From positions 4,866 to 63,487 of the forward strand of contig NZ_KB902315.1 of NCBI RefSeq assembly GCF_000379485.1: a stretch of 58,622 nucleotides of DNA, given 5' to 3'. A program made the position numbers and the translations under genes. This DNA is from Wenxinia marina DSM 24838 (GTDB lineage: Bacteria; Pseudomonadota; Alphaproteobacteria; Rhodobacterales; Rhodobacteraceae). Positions 8,826 through 15,711 of this stretch are shown here, in pieces (position 1 is the stretch's first letter; every line of letters starts with the position of its first letter). The notes under the pieces were generated by a model that searched no databases, was not told where the DNA came from, and saw only the letters and a list, made by a program, of their open reading frames with translations.

Positions 8826-9584
8826 ATGCTCAAGACCCGCATCATCCCCTGCCTCGACGTCGCCGACGGACGCGTCGTCAAGGGCGTCAACTTCGTGGAC
8901 CTGATCGACGCCGGCGACCCGGTCGAATCCGCCCGCGCCTACGATGCCGCCGGCGCGGACGAGCTGTGCTTCCTCGACATCCACGCCACGCACGAGAACC
9001 GCGGCACGATGTACGACCTCGCCACCCGCACGGCCGAGCAGTGCTTCATGCCGCTGACCATCGGCGGCGGGGTGCGGACGGTCGCGGATGTCCGGGCGCT
9101 CCTGCTGGCGGGCGCCGACAAGGTGAGCTTCAACTCCGCCGCGGTCGCCAATCCCGACGTGCTGACCGAGGCCGCGCTGCGCTTCGGCAGCCAGTGCATC
9201 GTCTGCGCCATCGACGCCAAGGCCGTCGGACCCGGCCGGTGGGAAATCTTCACCCACGGCGGCCGCCGCCCCACCGGGATCGACGCGGTGGAGTTCGCCG
9301 TGACCGCCGCACGCAAGGGCGCCGGCGAGATCCTCCTCACCTCCATGGACCGCGACGGCACCAAGTCCGGCTTCGACCTCGCCCTCACCCGCACCGTCGC
9401 CGACGCCGTTGACGTGCCGGTGATCGCCTCGGGCGGCGTCGGCTCGCTGGACCACCTCGTCGCGGGGGTCACCGAGGGCGGCGCCTCGGCCGTCCTCGCC
9501 GCGTCGATCTTCCACTTCGGCACCTACACCATCGCCGAGGCCAAGGCCGCGATGGCCGCCGCCGGCATCCCGGTCCGGCCATGA
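8826..9584 (+). CDS. hisF: imidazole glycerol phosphate synthase, cyclase subunit
   Basis: This 252-residue TIM barrel cyclises PRFAR with ammonia from HisH, giving imidazoleglycerol phosphate and AICAR. Recognisable segments are [20 protein letters not shown] (catalytic Asp near residue 11), the second catalytic Asp in CAIDAK near 130, and the phosphate loops IGGGVRT and ASGGVGS. The start at 8826 is the conserved MLK start. Its TGA overlaps the hisE start (ATGA at 9581-9584), so translation of the two is coupled. Confidence 0.97.
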   Translation: MLKTRIIPCLDVADGRVVKGVNFVDLIDAGDPVESARAYDAAGADELCFLDIHATHENRGTMYDLATRTAEQCFMPLTIGGGVRTVADVRALLLAGADKVSFNSAAVANPDVLTEAALRFGSQCIVCAIDAKAVGPGRWEIFTHGGRRPTGIDAVEFAVTAARKGAGEILLTSMDRDGTKSGFDLALTRTVADAVDVPVIASGGVGSLDHLVAGVTEGGASAVLAASIFHFGTYTIAEAKAAMAAAGIPVRP

Positions 9585-9892
9585 GCGCGCTCGCCCGCCT
9601 CGCCGCCACCATCGCCGCCCGCCGCGGCGCGGATCCGTCGGAAAGCTGGACGGCCAAGCTCCTCGCCGACCCGGTGAAGGCGGCCGAGAAGTTCGGCGAG
9701 GAGGCGGTGGAGGCCGTGATCGAGGCCGTCCGCGACGACCCCGCCCGCCTGACGGCGGAGGCCGCCGACGCGCTGTACCACCTCCTCGTCATGTGCGCCG
9801 CCCGCGGGGTGACCCTGGAGGACATCGAGGCGGAGCTGGCGCGGCGCGAGGGGACGTCCGGGATTGCGGAGAAGGCGGGCCGGACGGGTTGA
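9581..9892 (+). CDS. hisE: phosphoribosyl-ATP pyrophosphatase
   Basis: This 103-residue all-alpha NTP pyrophosphatase hydrolyses PR-ATP to PR-AMP in step two of histidine synthesis. The signatures [14 protein letters not shown] (metal-binding Glu residues, about 37-50) and [12 protein letters not shown] are present. It is the stand-alone HisE form, not fused to HisI. It overlaps hisF by 4 bp. A tandem repeat block begins directly downstream. Confidence 0.95.
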   Translation: MSALARLAATIAARRGADPSESWTAKLLADPVKAAEKFGEEAVEAVIEAVRDDPARLTAEAADALYHLLVMCAARGVTLEDIEAELARREGTSGIAEKAGRTG

Positions 9893-9904
9893 GCCGGTGG
9901 TTCC

Positions 9905-10325
9905 GGACTGCGCGAGGTCCCGGGTCAAGCCCGGGACGGGGAAGGATGGACGCCCCCTCCCTGCAACCCGCCCCGGCCCTGAGCCGGGGCCTGCCGCTTT
10001 GGCGCTCACGGGGTCCGGGGTGGTTCTCACGGGCCAAGGGAGTTCGGATCGCCCGGCCGGTGGACCGGCGGAGCCGGCGCCCCGTTGCGGAATTGCGCGA
10101 GGTCCCGGGGCAAGCCCGGGACGGGGAAGGATGGACGCATCCTCCCTGCAACCCGCCCCGGCCCTGAGCCGGGGCCTCGCCACTTTTAGCGCTCACGGGG
10201 TCCGGGGTGGATCACACGGGCCAAGGGACTTCGGATCGCTCGGCCGGTTGACCGGCGGACCCGGCGACCCGTCGCGGAATTGCGCGAGGTCCCGGGGCAA
10301 GCCCGGGAGGGGGAAGGCTTTTCTT
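9905..10325. repeat. tandem intergenic repeat, about 186-bp period, 2.2 copies
   Basis: The marker GCGCGAGGTCCCGGG begins at 9910, 10095 and 10282, so the period is 185-187 bp. Each unit holds a GTCCCGGG/CCCGGGAC palindrome (9917-9937 in copy 1), the phrase ACGGGGAAGGATGGACGC, a GCCCCGGC/GCCGGGGC palindrome (9970-9990) and a GCTCACGGGGTCCGGGGTGG segment. Copies differ by scattered substitutions; the third is cut short at the next gene. No coding potential is evident. It fills the 438-bp gap between hisE and the convergent CoA-binding gene. Confidence 0.9.
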
Positions 10326-10330
10326 GCGCC

Positions 10331-10801
10331 TCACCCCAGCCGCGACGAGATCACGCCGGTCGCGAAGCCGCCCATGCGCAACTCGCCCATCAGGCGCTGG
10401 TACTCGATCTTGGGGCAGCGGTCCTGGATGACCCGCACCCCCCGCGCCTCGGCCTTCGCCGCGGCCTCGTCGTGGCGCACGCCGATCTGCAGCCAGATCG
10501 TCTGCAGCTCCGGCCAGCGCTCCAGCGCCTCGTCCACGAGCCCGGGCACCGCGTCCGAGCGGCGGAACACGTCCACCATGTCCACCGCGTCCGGCACCTC
10601 GGCGAGCGTGCCGTACACCCGCTCGCCCAGCAGAACCTGCCCCGCCAGGCCCGGGTTGACCGGAATCACGCGGTAGCCCTTCAGCCCCAGGTAGCGAGCG
10701 ACGAAGTAGGAGGGGCGCACCGGGTTGGCGGACACGCCGACGACGGCGATGATCCGGGCACGCCTCAGCGTGTCGCGCAGCAGATCGTCGGAATAGTCCA
10801 C
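10331..10801 (-). CDS. CoA-binding domain protein (YccU-like)
   Basis: This 156-residue single-domain Rossmann protein belongs to the CoA_binding_2 family related to YccU and the succinyl-CoA synthetase alpha N-terminus. The nucleotide-binding motif is IIAVVGVSANPVRPSYFVAR near residue 18. The family core GYRVIPVNPGLAGQVLLGERV and the C-terminal VIQDRCPKIEY are present. It starts with GTG preceded by GGGGAGG at a good distance. The promoter must lie within the 164-bp gap upstream, which also contains the terminator of the YHS gene. It is probably cytosolic; its physiological role is not established. Confidence 0.9.
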   Translation of the reverse strand: MDYSDDLLRDTLRRARIIAVVGVSANPVRPSYFVARYLGLKGYRVIPVNPGLAGQVLLGERVYGTLAEVPDAVDMVDVFRRSDAVPGLVDEALERWPELQTIWLQIGVRHDEAAAKAEARGVRVIQDRCPKIEYQRLMGELRMGGFATGVISSRLG

Positions 10802-10814
10802 GTCTCACCTCCCC

Positions 10815-10847
10815 AAAGAAAAATGCGCCCGGTGGGATCCGGGCGCA
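10815..10847 (-). terminator. strong rho-independent terminator
   Basis: Read on the minus strand, a 9-bp perfect stem TGCGCCCGG/CCGGGCGCA (10824-10847, 6-nt loop) is followed by TTTTTCTTT (10823-10815). It closes the YHS-domain gene (stop at 10966), about 120 bp after its stop and just before the CoA-binding gene start. It is the most canonical terminator in the window. Confidence 0.9.
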
Positions 10848-10965
10848 AGGTGTGGAACGAGGGACAGTGTGAGACGGCAGGTTCCATTCTTCGCGCGTCT
10901 CCAGATCGATATTGGCACGAATCGGGCCTCGGGGAACCACCGGTCCCGACAACGTGAACGGCGTG

Positions 10966-11418
10966 TCAACCGAGGATCTGCGGCCAATGTCCGTCCGCCG
11001 CCCGGATGTGACCCTGCAGGTCCGCCTGCCAGAGCGACCTGATCCCCAGCGAATAGTTGAGGTAGAGCCGCCCCTCGTGGATCGTGAACGCGTCCGGGAC
11101 CGTCGGCGCCAGCGCGCCCCGCGCCAGCGCAAAGGCGCAGTAGCCGCCGTAGCGCGGGGCGAACCGCACGGGATCGCCCTCGAAGGCGGCGAGGTTGGCG
11201 GCGGAGGCGAAGTGCCAGACCGCGCCGCGCCACATCAGCCGGTGCGCGGCCGATCCCGCAACGGGCCCGCCCTCGCGGAAATAGCCGACCGGATCGGCGC
11301 CGCGGATGGCGATCCCGCCCTCGGCGAACACCTCCTCGGAGGCGGCGCGGGCGGGCCGGGCGAGCGGGAGCAGCGGGACGGCGGCGAGAAGGGCGAGGAC
11401 GGCGCGGCGGCTGGACAT
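10966..11418 (-). CDS. exported YHS-domain protein
   Basis: This 150-residue protein begins with a Tat-like signal: MSSRRAVLALLAAVPLLPLA with a twin Arg at residues 4-5, cleaved near ARAAS. The mature part is one YHS-type domain (AIRGADPVGYFREGGPVAGS, then FASAANLAAFEGDPVRFAPRYGGYCA). YHS domains are small and often metal-binding; here a single Cys sits in GGYCAFA. This YHS-with-signal architecture is common in alphaproteobacteria and unassigned. A GGGAGG ribosome binding site precedes the ATG. The gene ends at a strong terminator, so it is likely monocistronic. Confidence 0.88.
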   Translation of the reverse strand: MSSRRAVLALLAAVPLLPLARPARAASEEVFAEGGIAIRGADPVGYFREGGPVAGSAAHRLMWRGAVWHFASAANLAAFEGDPVRFAPRYGGYCAFALARGALAPTVPDAFTIHEGRLYLNYSLGIRSLWQADLQGHIRAADGHWPQILG

Positions 11419-11502
11419 GGGACCTCCCGGCGGATCAGGCCCCCAGAATGGGCGCGCGGGCGCGGTCCGCCTAGCCCCCTCGCGGCAAGGTGACGGAAGA
11501 TG

Positions 11503-11799
11503 TCAGTCGAAGATGTCCTCGATCAGGTCCCAGACCTCGCCGAACAGCTTCTTCGCGCGCTTCGGAGCCTTGCGCTTCTTCGGCCGGACCGGGTGGGCCG
11601 GCTGCACCGGTCGCGCCACCTGCGGGGAGGAGACGGAGCGCCGCACCGGGGCCGCGTCGTCCCGCACCGGCAGCATCTTCAGCTTGGTCAGCGGCGCGCC
11701 GCAGCTGCGACACGCCAGCTCGTGCCGCGTCCGCCCGGCGAGGACGAGCGTCGCCCGGGTGCCGCAATAGCAGCAGGTCGCGATCTTCGCCTGGCTCAT
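11503..11799 (-). CDS. small zinc-ribbon protein coupled to rlmB
   Basis: This 98-residue protein has a rubredoxin-like CxxC pair, CCYCGT near residue 9 and CRSCG near 29, making a four-Cys zinc ribbon. A basic Pro/Lys/Arg-rich tail follows (RPKKRKAPKRAKK) and an acidic end (VWDLIEDIFD). The ATG at 11799 overlaps the rlmB stop (ATGA on the minus strand), which fixes the start; an in-frame extension upstream lies inside rlmB and is rejected. The basic tail and coupling to an rRNA methyltransferase suggest a nucleic-acid or ribosome link, as inference only. No named family is recognised. Confidence 0.82.
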   Translation of the reverse strand: MSQAKIATCCYCGTRATLVLAGRTRHELACRSCGAPLTKLKMLPVRDDAAPVRRSVSSPQVARPVQPAHPVRPKKRKAPKRAKKLFGEVWDLIEDIFD

Positions 11800-12578
11800 G
11801 CTCCATGCCTCGACGCGTAGAGCGCGACCGCCGCCGCGTTGGAGACGTTCATCGAGCCGAACGCCCCCGCCGCCGGGATCCGCACCAGCCGGTCGCACAG
11901 CCCCCGCGTCTTCTCGCGCAGGCCCGGCCCCTCGGCGCCGAGGACGATCGCCACCGCCCGGTCCCGCCGCCCGTCCAGCGCGGCGCCGATCTCGTCCTCC
12001 GCCTCGCCGGCGAGGCCGAGCACCAGCCAGCCCGACGCCTGCAGCGTCTCGATCGCCTGGCCGAGGTTGCCGACGCGCAGGTACGGCTGCCGCTCCAGCG
12101 CACCCGAGGCCGCCTTGGCCAGCGCGCCCGTTTCCGGCGCCGAGTGCCGCTGCACGCCCACGACCGCCCGCGCGCCGAACACCTCGGCCGAGCGCAGGAT
12201 GGCGCCGACGTTGTGCGGATCAGTCACCCTGTCGAGCAGCACCAGCCGCGGCGCGCCCGGCCCCTCGGCCATCGCCACGTCCTCGAGCCGGCCCCAGTCC
12301 AGCGGCTTCGCCTCCAGCGCCGCGCCCTGGTGGACCGACCCGGGGTCCAGCGGCGCGGGGAACCGCCGCGGATCGGCGATCTCCGGCTCCATCCCCGACG
12401 CCGCCACCGCGTCGGCGATCCGGTCCGCCGCGTTGCGCGTCAGGATCAGGCGCAGCCGCTGCCGCCGCGGATTCATCAGCGCGTCCGACACCGCGTGCAG
12501 GCCGAACAGCCACACCGTCTCGGCCGCGGCGGCGCGCTTGGCCTTCTCCTTCTCGATCACCCAGGCGGGCTTCTTCAT
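11796..12578 (-). CDS. rlmB: 23S rRNA (guanosine-2'-O-)-methyltransferase RlmB family
   Basis: This 260-residue SPOUT methyltransferase uses SAM to 2'-O-methylate a ribosomal guanosine (G2251 in E. coli). An N-terminal substrate-binding domain (VWLFGLHAVSDALMNPRR) precedes the knotted domain with motif 1 DPHNVGAILRSAEVFGA, motif 2 IVLGAEGPGLRE and motif 3 IPAAGAFGSMNVSNAAAVAL. The start chosen is MKKPAWVIEKEKAKR at 12578; 18 further in-frame residues upstream look non-conserved. It is divergent from tRNA-Tyr. Related TrmH-family enzymes can modify tRNA, so target specificity is inferred. Confidence 0.92.
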   Translation of the reverse strand: MKKPAWVIEKEKAKRAAAAETVWLFGLHAVSDALMNPRRQRLRLILTRNAADRIADAVAASGMEPEIADPRRFPAPLDPGSVHQGAALEAKPLDWGRLEDVAMAEGPGAPRLVLLDRVTDPHNVGAILRSAEVFGARAVVGVQRHSAPETGALAKAASGALERQPYLRVGNLGQAIETLQASGWLVLGLAGEAEDEIGAALDGRRDRAVAIVLGAEGPGLREKTRGLCDRLVRIPAAGAFGSMNVSNAAAVALYASRHGA

Positions 12579-12677
12579 GTCTCGACGGCTCCCGTTACCG
12601 GTCCCCATGTGCGTCGCCCCGCCCGGCGGCACAAGGGCATGCGGCGGGCCGCCGCGATCGGGCCGCCGCGATATGGC

Positions 12678-12706
12678 TTGACGCCTCCGGACACCGCCGC
12701 TATCCC
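12678..12706 (+). promoter_or_regulatory. candidate sigma-70-type promoter of tRNA-Tyr
   Basis: TTGACG at 12678-12683 and TATCCC at 12701-12706 are separated by exactly 17 bp and lie 33 bp before the tRNA 5' end. The -35 matches consensus at five of six positions. Confidence 0.6.
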
Positions 12707-12738
12707 GCCCCTCGCGCCGGGCCCGAGGGTCCGGCCGC

Positions 12739-12822
12739 GGGCGACGAGCTGCAAGGTGCGGCAGCGGACTGTAACTCCGCCGGGGAGACCCACGCCTGGT
12801 TCGATTCCAGGGTCGCCCACCA
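12739..12822 (+). tRNA. tRNA-Tyr (anticodon GTA), class II, unusual core
   Basis: The acceptor GGGCGAC (12739-12745) pairs with GTCGCCC (12812-12818), with discriminator A and encoded CCA. The anticodon stem GCGGA/TCCGC carries loop CTGTAAC with anticodon GTA at 12771-12773. A 14-nt variable arm (12781-12794) with a GGG/CCC stem makes it class II, and the T arm is CCTGG TTCGATT CCAGG. The D arm is GCTG/CGGC with a 7-nt loop CAAGGTG. In this folding the normally universal T8, A14 and A21 are G, C and G. The rest is canonical, so I regard it as functional. Confidence 0.9.
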
Positions 12823-12842
12823 TTTCCCCCTCATCCCACCAT

Positions 12843-12865
12843 TGCCCTGCCCTTTTGTCAGGGCA
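12843..12865 (+). terminator. possible hairpin terminator after tRNA-Tyr
   Basis: TGCCCTG (12843-12849) pairs with CAGGGCA (12859-12865) around a 9-nt loop containing TTTT. It begins 20 bp after the tRNA. No T-run follows, so it may only be a processing or stability hairpin. Confidence 0.4.
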
Positions 12866-12913
12866 CGCTGCCGGTATAGTCCCGCGCGGACAGTATACGC
12901 AGGCACCCGGCGC

Positions 12914-13915
12914 ATGGCCTCTCCCCCTTCCGACCGCCAGCCTTTCAACGTCATGGCCGTGGGCCAGGGCGGCCGGCTGGAGCACGAAGCGGTGTTGCTG
13001 GCGGCGTCGCTGCGGCGCGCCTGCCCCGACTTTGCCGGCCGCCTGATCATTGCCGAGCCGCAGCCCGGCCCGCTCTGGCCGGACGATCCGCGGCTGACGC
13101 CGGGGCCGCGGAACCTGCTGGAGGAGATGGGCGCCGAGATCGTGCCGTTCGAGAGCCGGCACTTCGGCGCGGCCTATCCTTACGGCAACAAGATCGAGGG
13201 TCTCGCCGCGCTGCCAGCGGACGAGCCGTTCCTGTTCCTCGACACCGACACGCTGGTCCTCGGCGATCTCGCCGCGGTGCCGTTCGACTTCGTCCGCCCC
13301 GCCGCGTCGATGCGGCGCGAGGGGACCTGGCCGGTGGAGGACGTCTACTGGCCGGGCTACACCGGCGTCTGGCGCAGCCTGTACGACCGCTTCGGCCTCG
13401 ACTTCGAGACCTCGCTCGACCTGTCCGAGCCGGACGAGTTCTGGCGGCGCTACCTCTACTTCAACGCCGGCTGGTTCTTCGGCGCCGATCCGGCGGAGTT
13501 CGGGCGCCGCTTCACCGAGATGGCCCTGTCCATCCGCGACGACCCGCCGCCCGAGCTGGCGCTGCAGCCGCTCGACCCGTGGCTCGACCAGGTCGCACTG
13601 CCGCTGGTGATCCATTCCCTCGGCGGCGGCCGCCCGGGGGCGGAGCTGGCCGGCCTCGACGGCGACGTCACCTGTCACTACCGGACCTTCCCCCTGCTCT
13701 ACGCCCGCGAGAGCGACGCGGCGGTGGCGATGCTGGAGGCGGTCGCGGCGCCAAACCCCGTGAAGAAGGTCCTGAAGGCTCACCGCCCGCTGCAGAAGAT
13801 GGTCTACCAGGGAAAGGGCGCCGAGGTCCGCGCCCTCTTCGACCGCGCCGCCCTGCCCCGCCGCGAGCAGGACATCCGCAAGACGATCCGCGCCGCGGGG
13901 CTGTGGATGCGGTGA
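12914..13915 (+). CDS. glycosyltransferase-like protein with DxD motif
   Basis: This 333-residue cytosolic protein has no signal or membrane segment. The N-terminal half reads like a GT-A nucleotide-diphosphosugar fold: FNVMAVGQGGRLEHEAVLLAASLRR, then PYGNKIEGLAAL and a DxD-type motif in FLFLDTDTLVLGDL (near residue 110). YLYFNAGWFFG resembles the acceptor-side motif of GT8-like enzymes. The C-terminus is basic. The ATG at 12914 has no clear Shine-Dalgarno sequence. Neighbouring genes do not indicate a glycan pathway, so donor and acceptor are unknown; the catalytic assignment rests mainly on the DxD motif and fold-like pattern. Confidence 0.7.
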   Translation: MASPPSDRQPFNVMAVGQGGRLEHEAVLLAASLRRACPDFAGRLIIAEPQPGPLWPDDPRLTPGPRNLLEEMGAEIVPFESRHFGAAYPYGNKIEGLAALPADEPFLFLDTDTLVLGDLAAVPFDFVRPAASMRREGTWPVEDVYWPGYTGVWRSLYDRFGLDFETSLDLSEPDEFWRRYLYFNAGWFFGADPAEFGRRFTEMALSIRDDPPPELALQPLDPWLDQVALPLVIHSLGGGRPGAELAGLDGDVTCHYRTFPLLYARESDAAVAMLEAVAAPNPVKKVLKAHRPLQKMVYQGKGAEVRALFDRAALPRREQDIRKTIRAAGLWMR

Positions 13916-14040
13916 GGCCTGGTTCGCGTTGGAACTGAGGGCGCCGGCACGACCGGGGCGCTTACGCTTCAACGTGATATCGTGTCCGAGACCGGCCGAA
14001 ACTCCTCCGCCCGGAATCAGCCGCGCAAGCGGCCCGGGCA

Positions 14041-14067
14041 GCGTCTGGCCGCCCCCCGGCCAGACGC
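14041..14067. terminator. 11-bp perfect hairpin in the 391-bp gap before the DUF72 gene
   Basis: GCGTCTGGCCG (14041-14051) pairs perfectly with CGGCCAGACGC (14057-14067) around a CCCCC loop. It lies about 125 bp after the glycosyltransferase-like gene and is followed by TTCCTCGCC, so it is a weak terminator candidate. The rest of 13916-14306 shows no gene, RNA or repeat that I can support. Confidence 0.5.
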
Positions 14068-14306
14068 TTCCTCGCCGCAAGCGCGACGAAACAGGTCGTT
14101 CGGAGCCGCGCCATAAAGCACTGACCATCACGGTCGGAGCGTCTGCCCGCGGCCAGCCGCTGCCCTCCGTCGGCAACCAGCCTCACCCGGCGCGGCACAC
14201 GCCAACTGCAGACCCGGCCCAGGCGCCGCCCGGACCGTCACTTTGCCTGGTCCGGCCACCCACATCCCCCTTGCCTGATCGCCTCTCCCGCGCCAACCAT
14301 GCCGCC

Positions 14307-15098
14307 ATGAGCGGCACCATCCGGATCGGCATCGGCGGCTGGACCTACGCGCCCTGGCGCGAGACGTTCTATCCGCCCGAGGTGAAGGTGAAGGACGAGC
14401 TGAGCTACGCCGCCCGGCAGCTCCCGACGATCGAGATCAACGGCACCTTCTATCGCGGCCAGAAGGCCGAGACCTTCGCCAAGTGGCGCGCCGACGTGCC
14501 GGACGGGTTCGTCTATTCGATGAAGGCGCCGCGCTACGCCACCGCCAAGAAGGTGCTGGCCGAGGGCGCCGAGAGCGTCAGCCGCTTCACCGAAGGCGGA
14601 CTGATCGAGCTCGGCTCCGCGCTCGGCCCCATCGTCTGGCAGCTGCCGGATCACCACAAGTTCGACCCCGAGGACCTGTCCGCGTTCCTCGACCTGCTTC
14701 CGCCCGAGACCCGCGGCCACCGTCTGCGCCACGCGGTCGAGCTGCGGCACGAGACGTTCCTCACCCCCGAGGCGGTGGAGATCTGCCGCGCCCGGAACGT
14801 CGCCATCGTCTGGGCGATGGACAGCACGTTCCCCGAGATCGCCGACCCCACGGCCGACTTCGTCTACATCCGCATGATGGGCACCGAGGAGGGCGAGGCG
14901 GACGGCTACGCCGCCGCCGCCCTCGACCGGCGCGCCATGGACCTGAAGACCATCGCCGCCGGCGGGATGCCTGACGGCGCACCGCTGCTGGCCGGCCGGC
15001 CGGACGTGACCCCGCGCGACGTCTTCGCCTACGTCATCTCAGGCCACAAGGCGGCGAACCCGGCCGCGGCGAAGGCGCTGATCGCCCGCATCTCCTGA
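14307..15098 (+). CDS. DUF72 family protein
   Basis: This 263-residue TIM-barrel-like protein belongs to the DUF72 (YecE-like) family. The N-terminus IRIGIGGWTYAPWRETFYPP is diagnostic. EINGTFYRGQKAETFAKWR, FVYSMKAPRYATAKK and VELRHETFL follow, all family hallmarks. It is cytosolic, with no signal peptide. The ATG at 14307 gives the normal start; the upstream readthrough has non-family composition. A DUF421 membrane gene follows after 38 bp in the same direction. No enzyme activity is established for the family. Confidence 0.92.
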   Translation: MSGTIRIGIGGWTYAPWRETFYPPEVKVKDELSYAARQLPTIEINGTFYRGQKAETFAKWRADVPDGFVYSMKAPRYATAKKVLAEGAESVSRFTEGGLIELGSALGPIVWQLPDHHKFDPEDLSAFLDLLPPETRGHRLRHAVELRHETFLTPEAVEICRARNVAIVWAMDSTFPEIADPTADFVYIRMMGTEEGEADGYAAAALDRRAMDLKTIAAGGMPDGAPLLAGRPDVTPRDVFAYVISGHKAANPAAAKALIARIS

Positions 15099-15136
15099 TC
15101 GCCGGAACAAGCCCCGCCGCCGCCCGTTGGCGGGGC

Positions 15137-15679
15137 ATGGACCTCGACCAGATCCTCTTCAGCGGCTGGGCGGACGTGCTGCGCACCGTCGTCATGGGCG
15201 TCGGCGGCTACGGCCTGATGATCCTGACGCTGCGCGCGTCGGGCAAACGGACGCTGGCCAAACTCAACGCCTTCGACCTCGTCGTGACGGTGGCCCTCGG
15301 CTCCACCCTCGCGACGATCCTGCTCAGCAAGGACGTGGCCCTGGCCGAGGGCTGGGCCGCGATCCTGACGCTCGTCGCGTGCCAGTACGCCGTCGCCTTC
15401 GCCTCGGTCCGCTCGCGCCGCGTCGCCCGCGCGGTCCGGTCCGAGCCGGCGCTGCTGCTGCGCGACGGCGAGCCGCTGCCCGAGGCGATGCGCCGCGAGC
15501 GCGTCACGCGGGAGGAGCTGGAGACCGTTGTCCGCGCCCAGGCCGGGGCCGAGATAGAGGACGTCGCCGCCGTCGTCCTCGAGAGCGACGGCTCGTTCAG
15601 CGTGATGAAGCCCGGCGACGGCTTCGCCACCGCCGGCCTGAACGACGCGCCATTGCAGGGTCGCGGGTCCGAAGCGTAG
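15137..15679 (+). CDS. DUF421 (YetF-like) membrane protein
   Basis: This 180-residue inner membrane protein has three N-terminal hydrophobic segments (about residues 13-32, 46-63, 70-88) and a cytosolic C-terminal domain. The conserved pattern LRASGKRTLAKLNAFDLVVTVALGS (in two parts) is typical of DUF421/YetF proteins. The soluble half contains RAVRSEPALLLRDGEPLPEAMRRERV. Function is unknown. It follows the DUF72 gene and precedes the sulfhydrylase gene by 32 bp; all three could be cotranscribed. Confidence 0.88.
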   Translation: MDLDQILFSGWADVLRTVVMGVGGYGLMILTLRASGKRTLAKLNAFDLVVTVALGSTLATILLSKDVALAEGWAAILTLVACQYAVAFASVRSRRVARAVRSEPALLLRDGEPLPEAMRRERVTREELETVVRAQAGAEIEDVAAVVLESDGSFSVMKPGDGFATAGLNDAPLQGRGSEA

Positions 15680-15711
15680 GGTCCGCCCGGACAGACACCC
15701 GGGAGGACAAG

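Noticed and set aside
11798-13915. Plus-strand frame of about 700 codons covering rlmB, tRNA-Tyr and the glycosyltransferase-like gene
   Set aside because: Only the part from 12914 looks like a protein; the upstream part is antisense to rlmB and runs through the tRNA.
15680-15711. Possible SAM riboswitch before metY
   Set aside because: Only 32 bp separate the genes; a SAM-II aptamer needs more and no match was seen.
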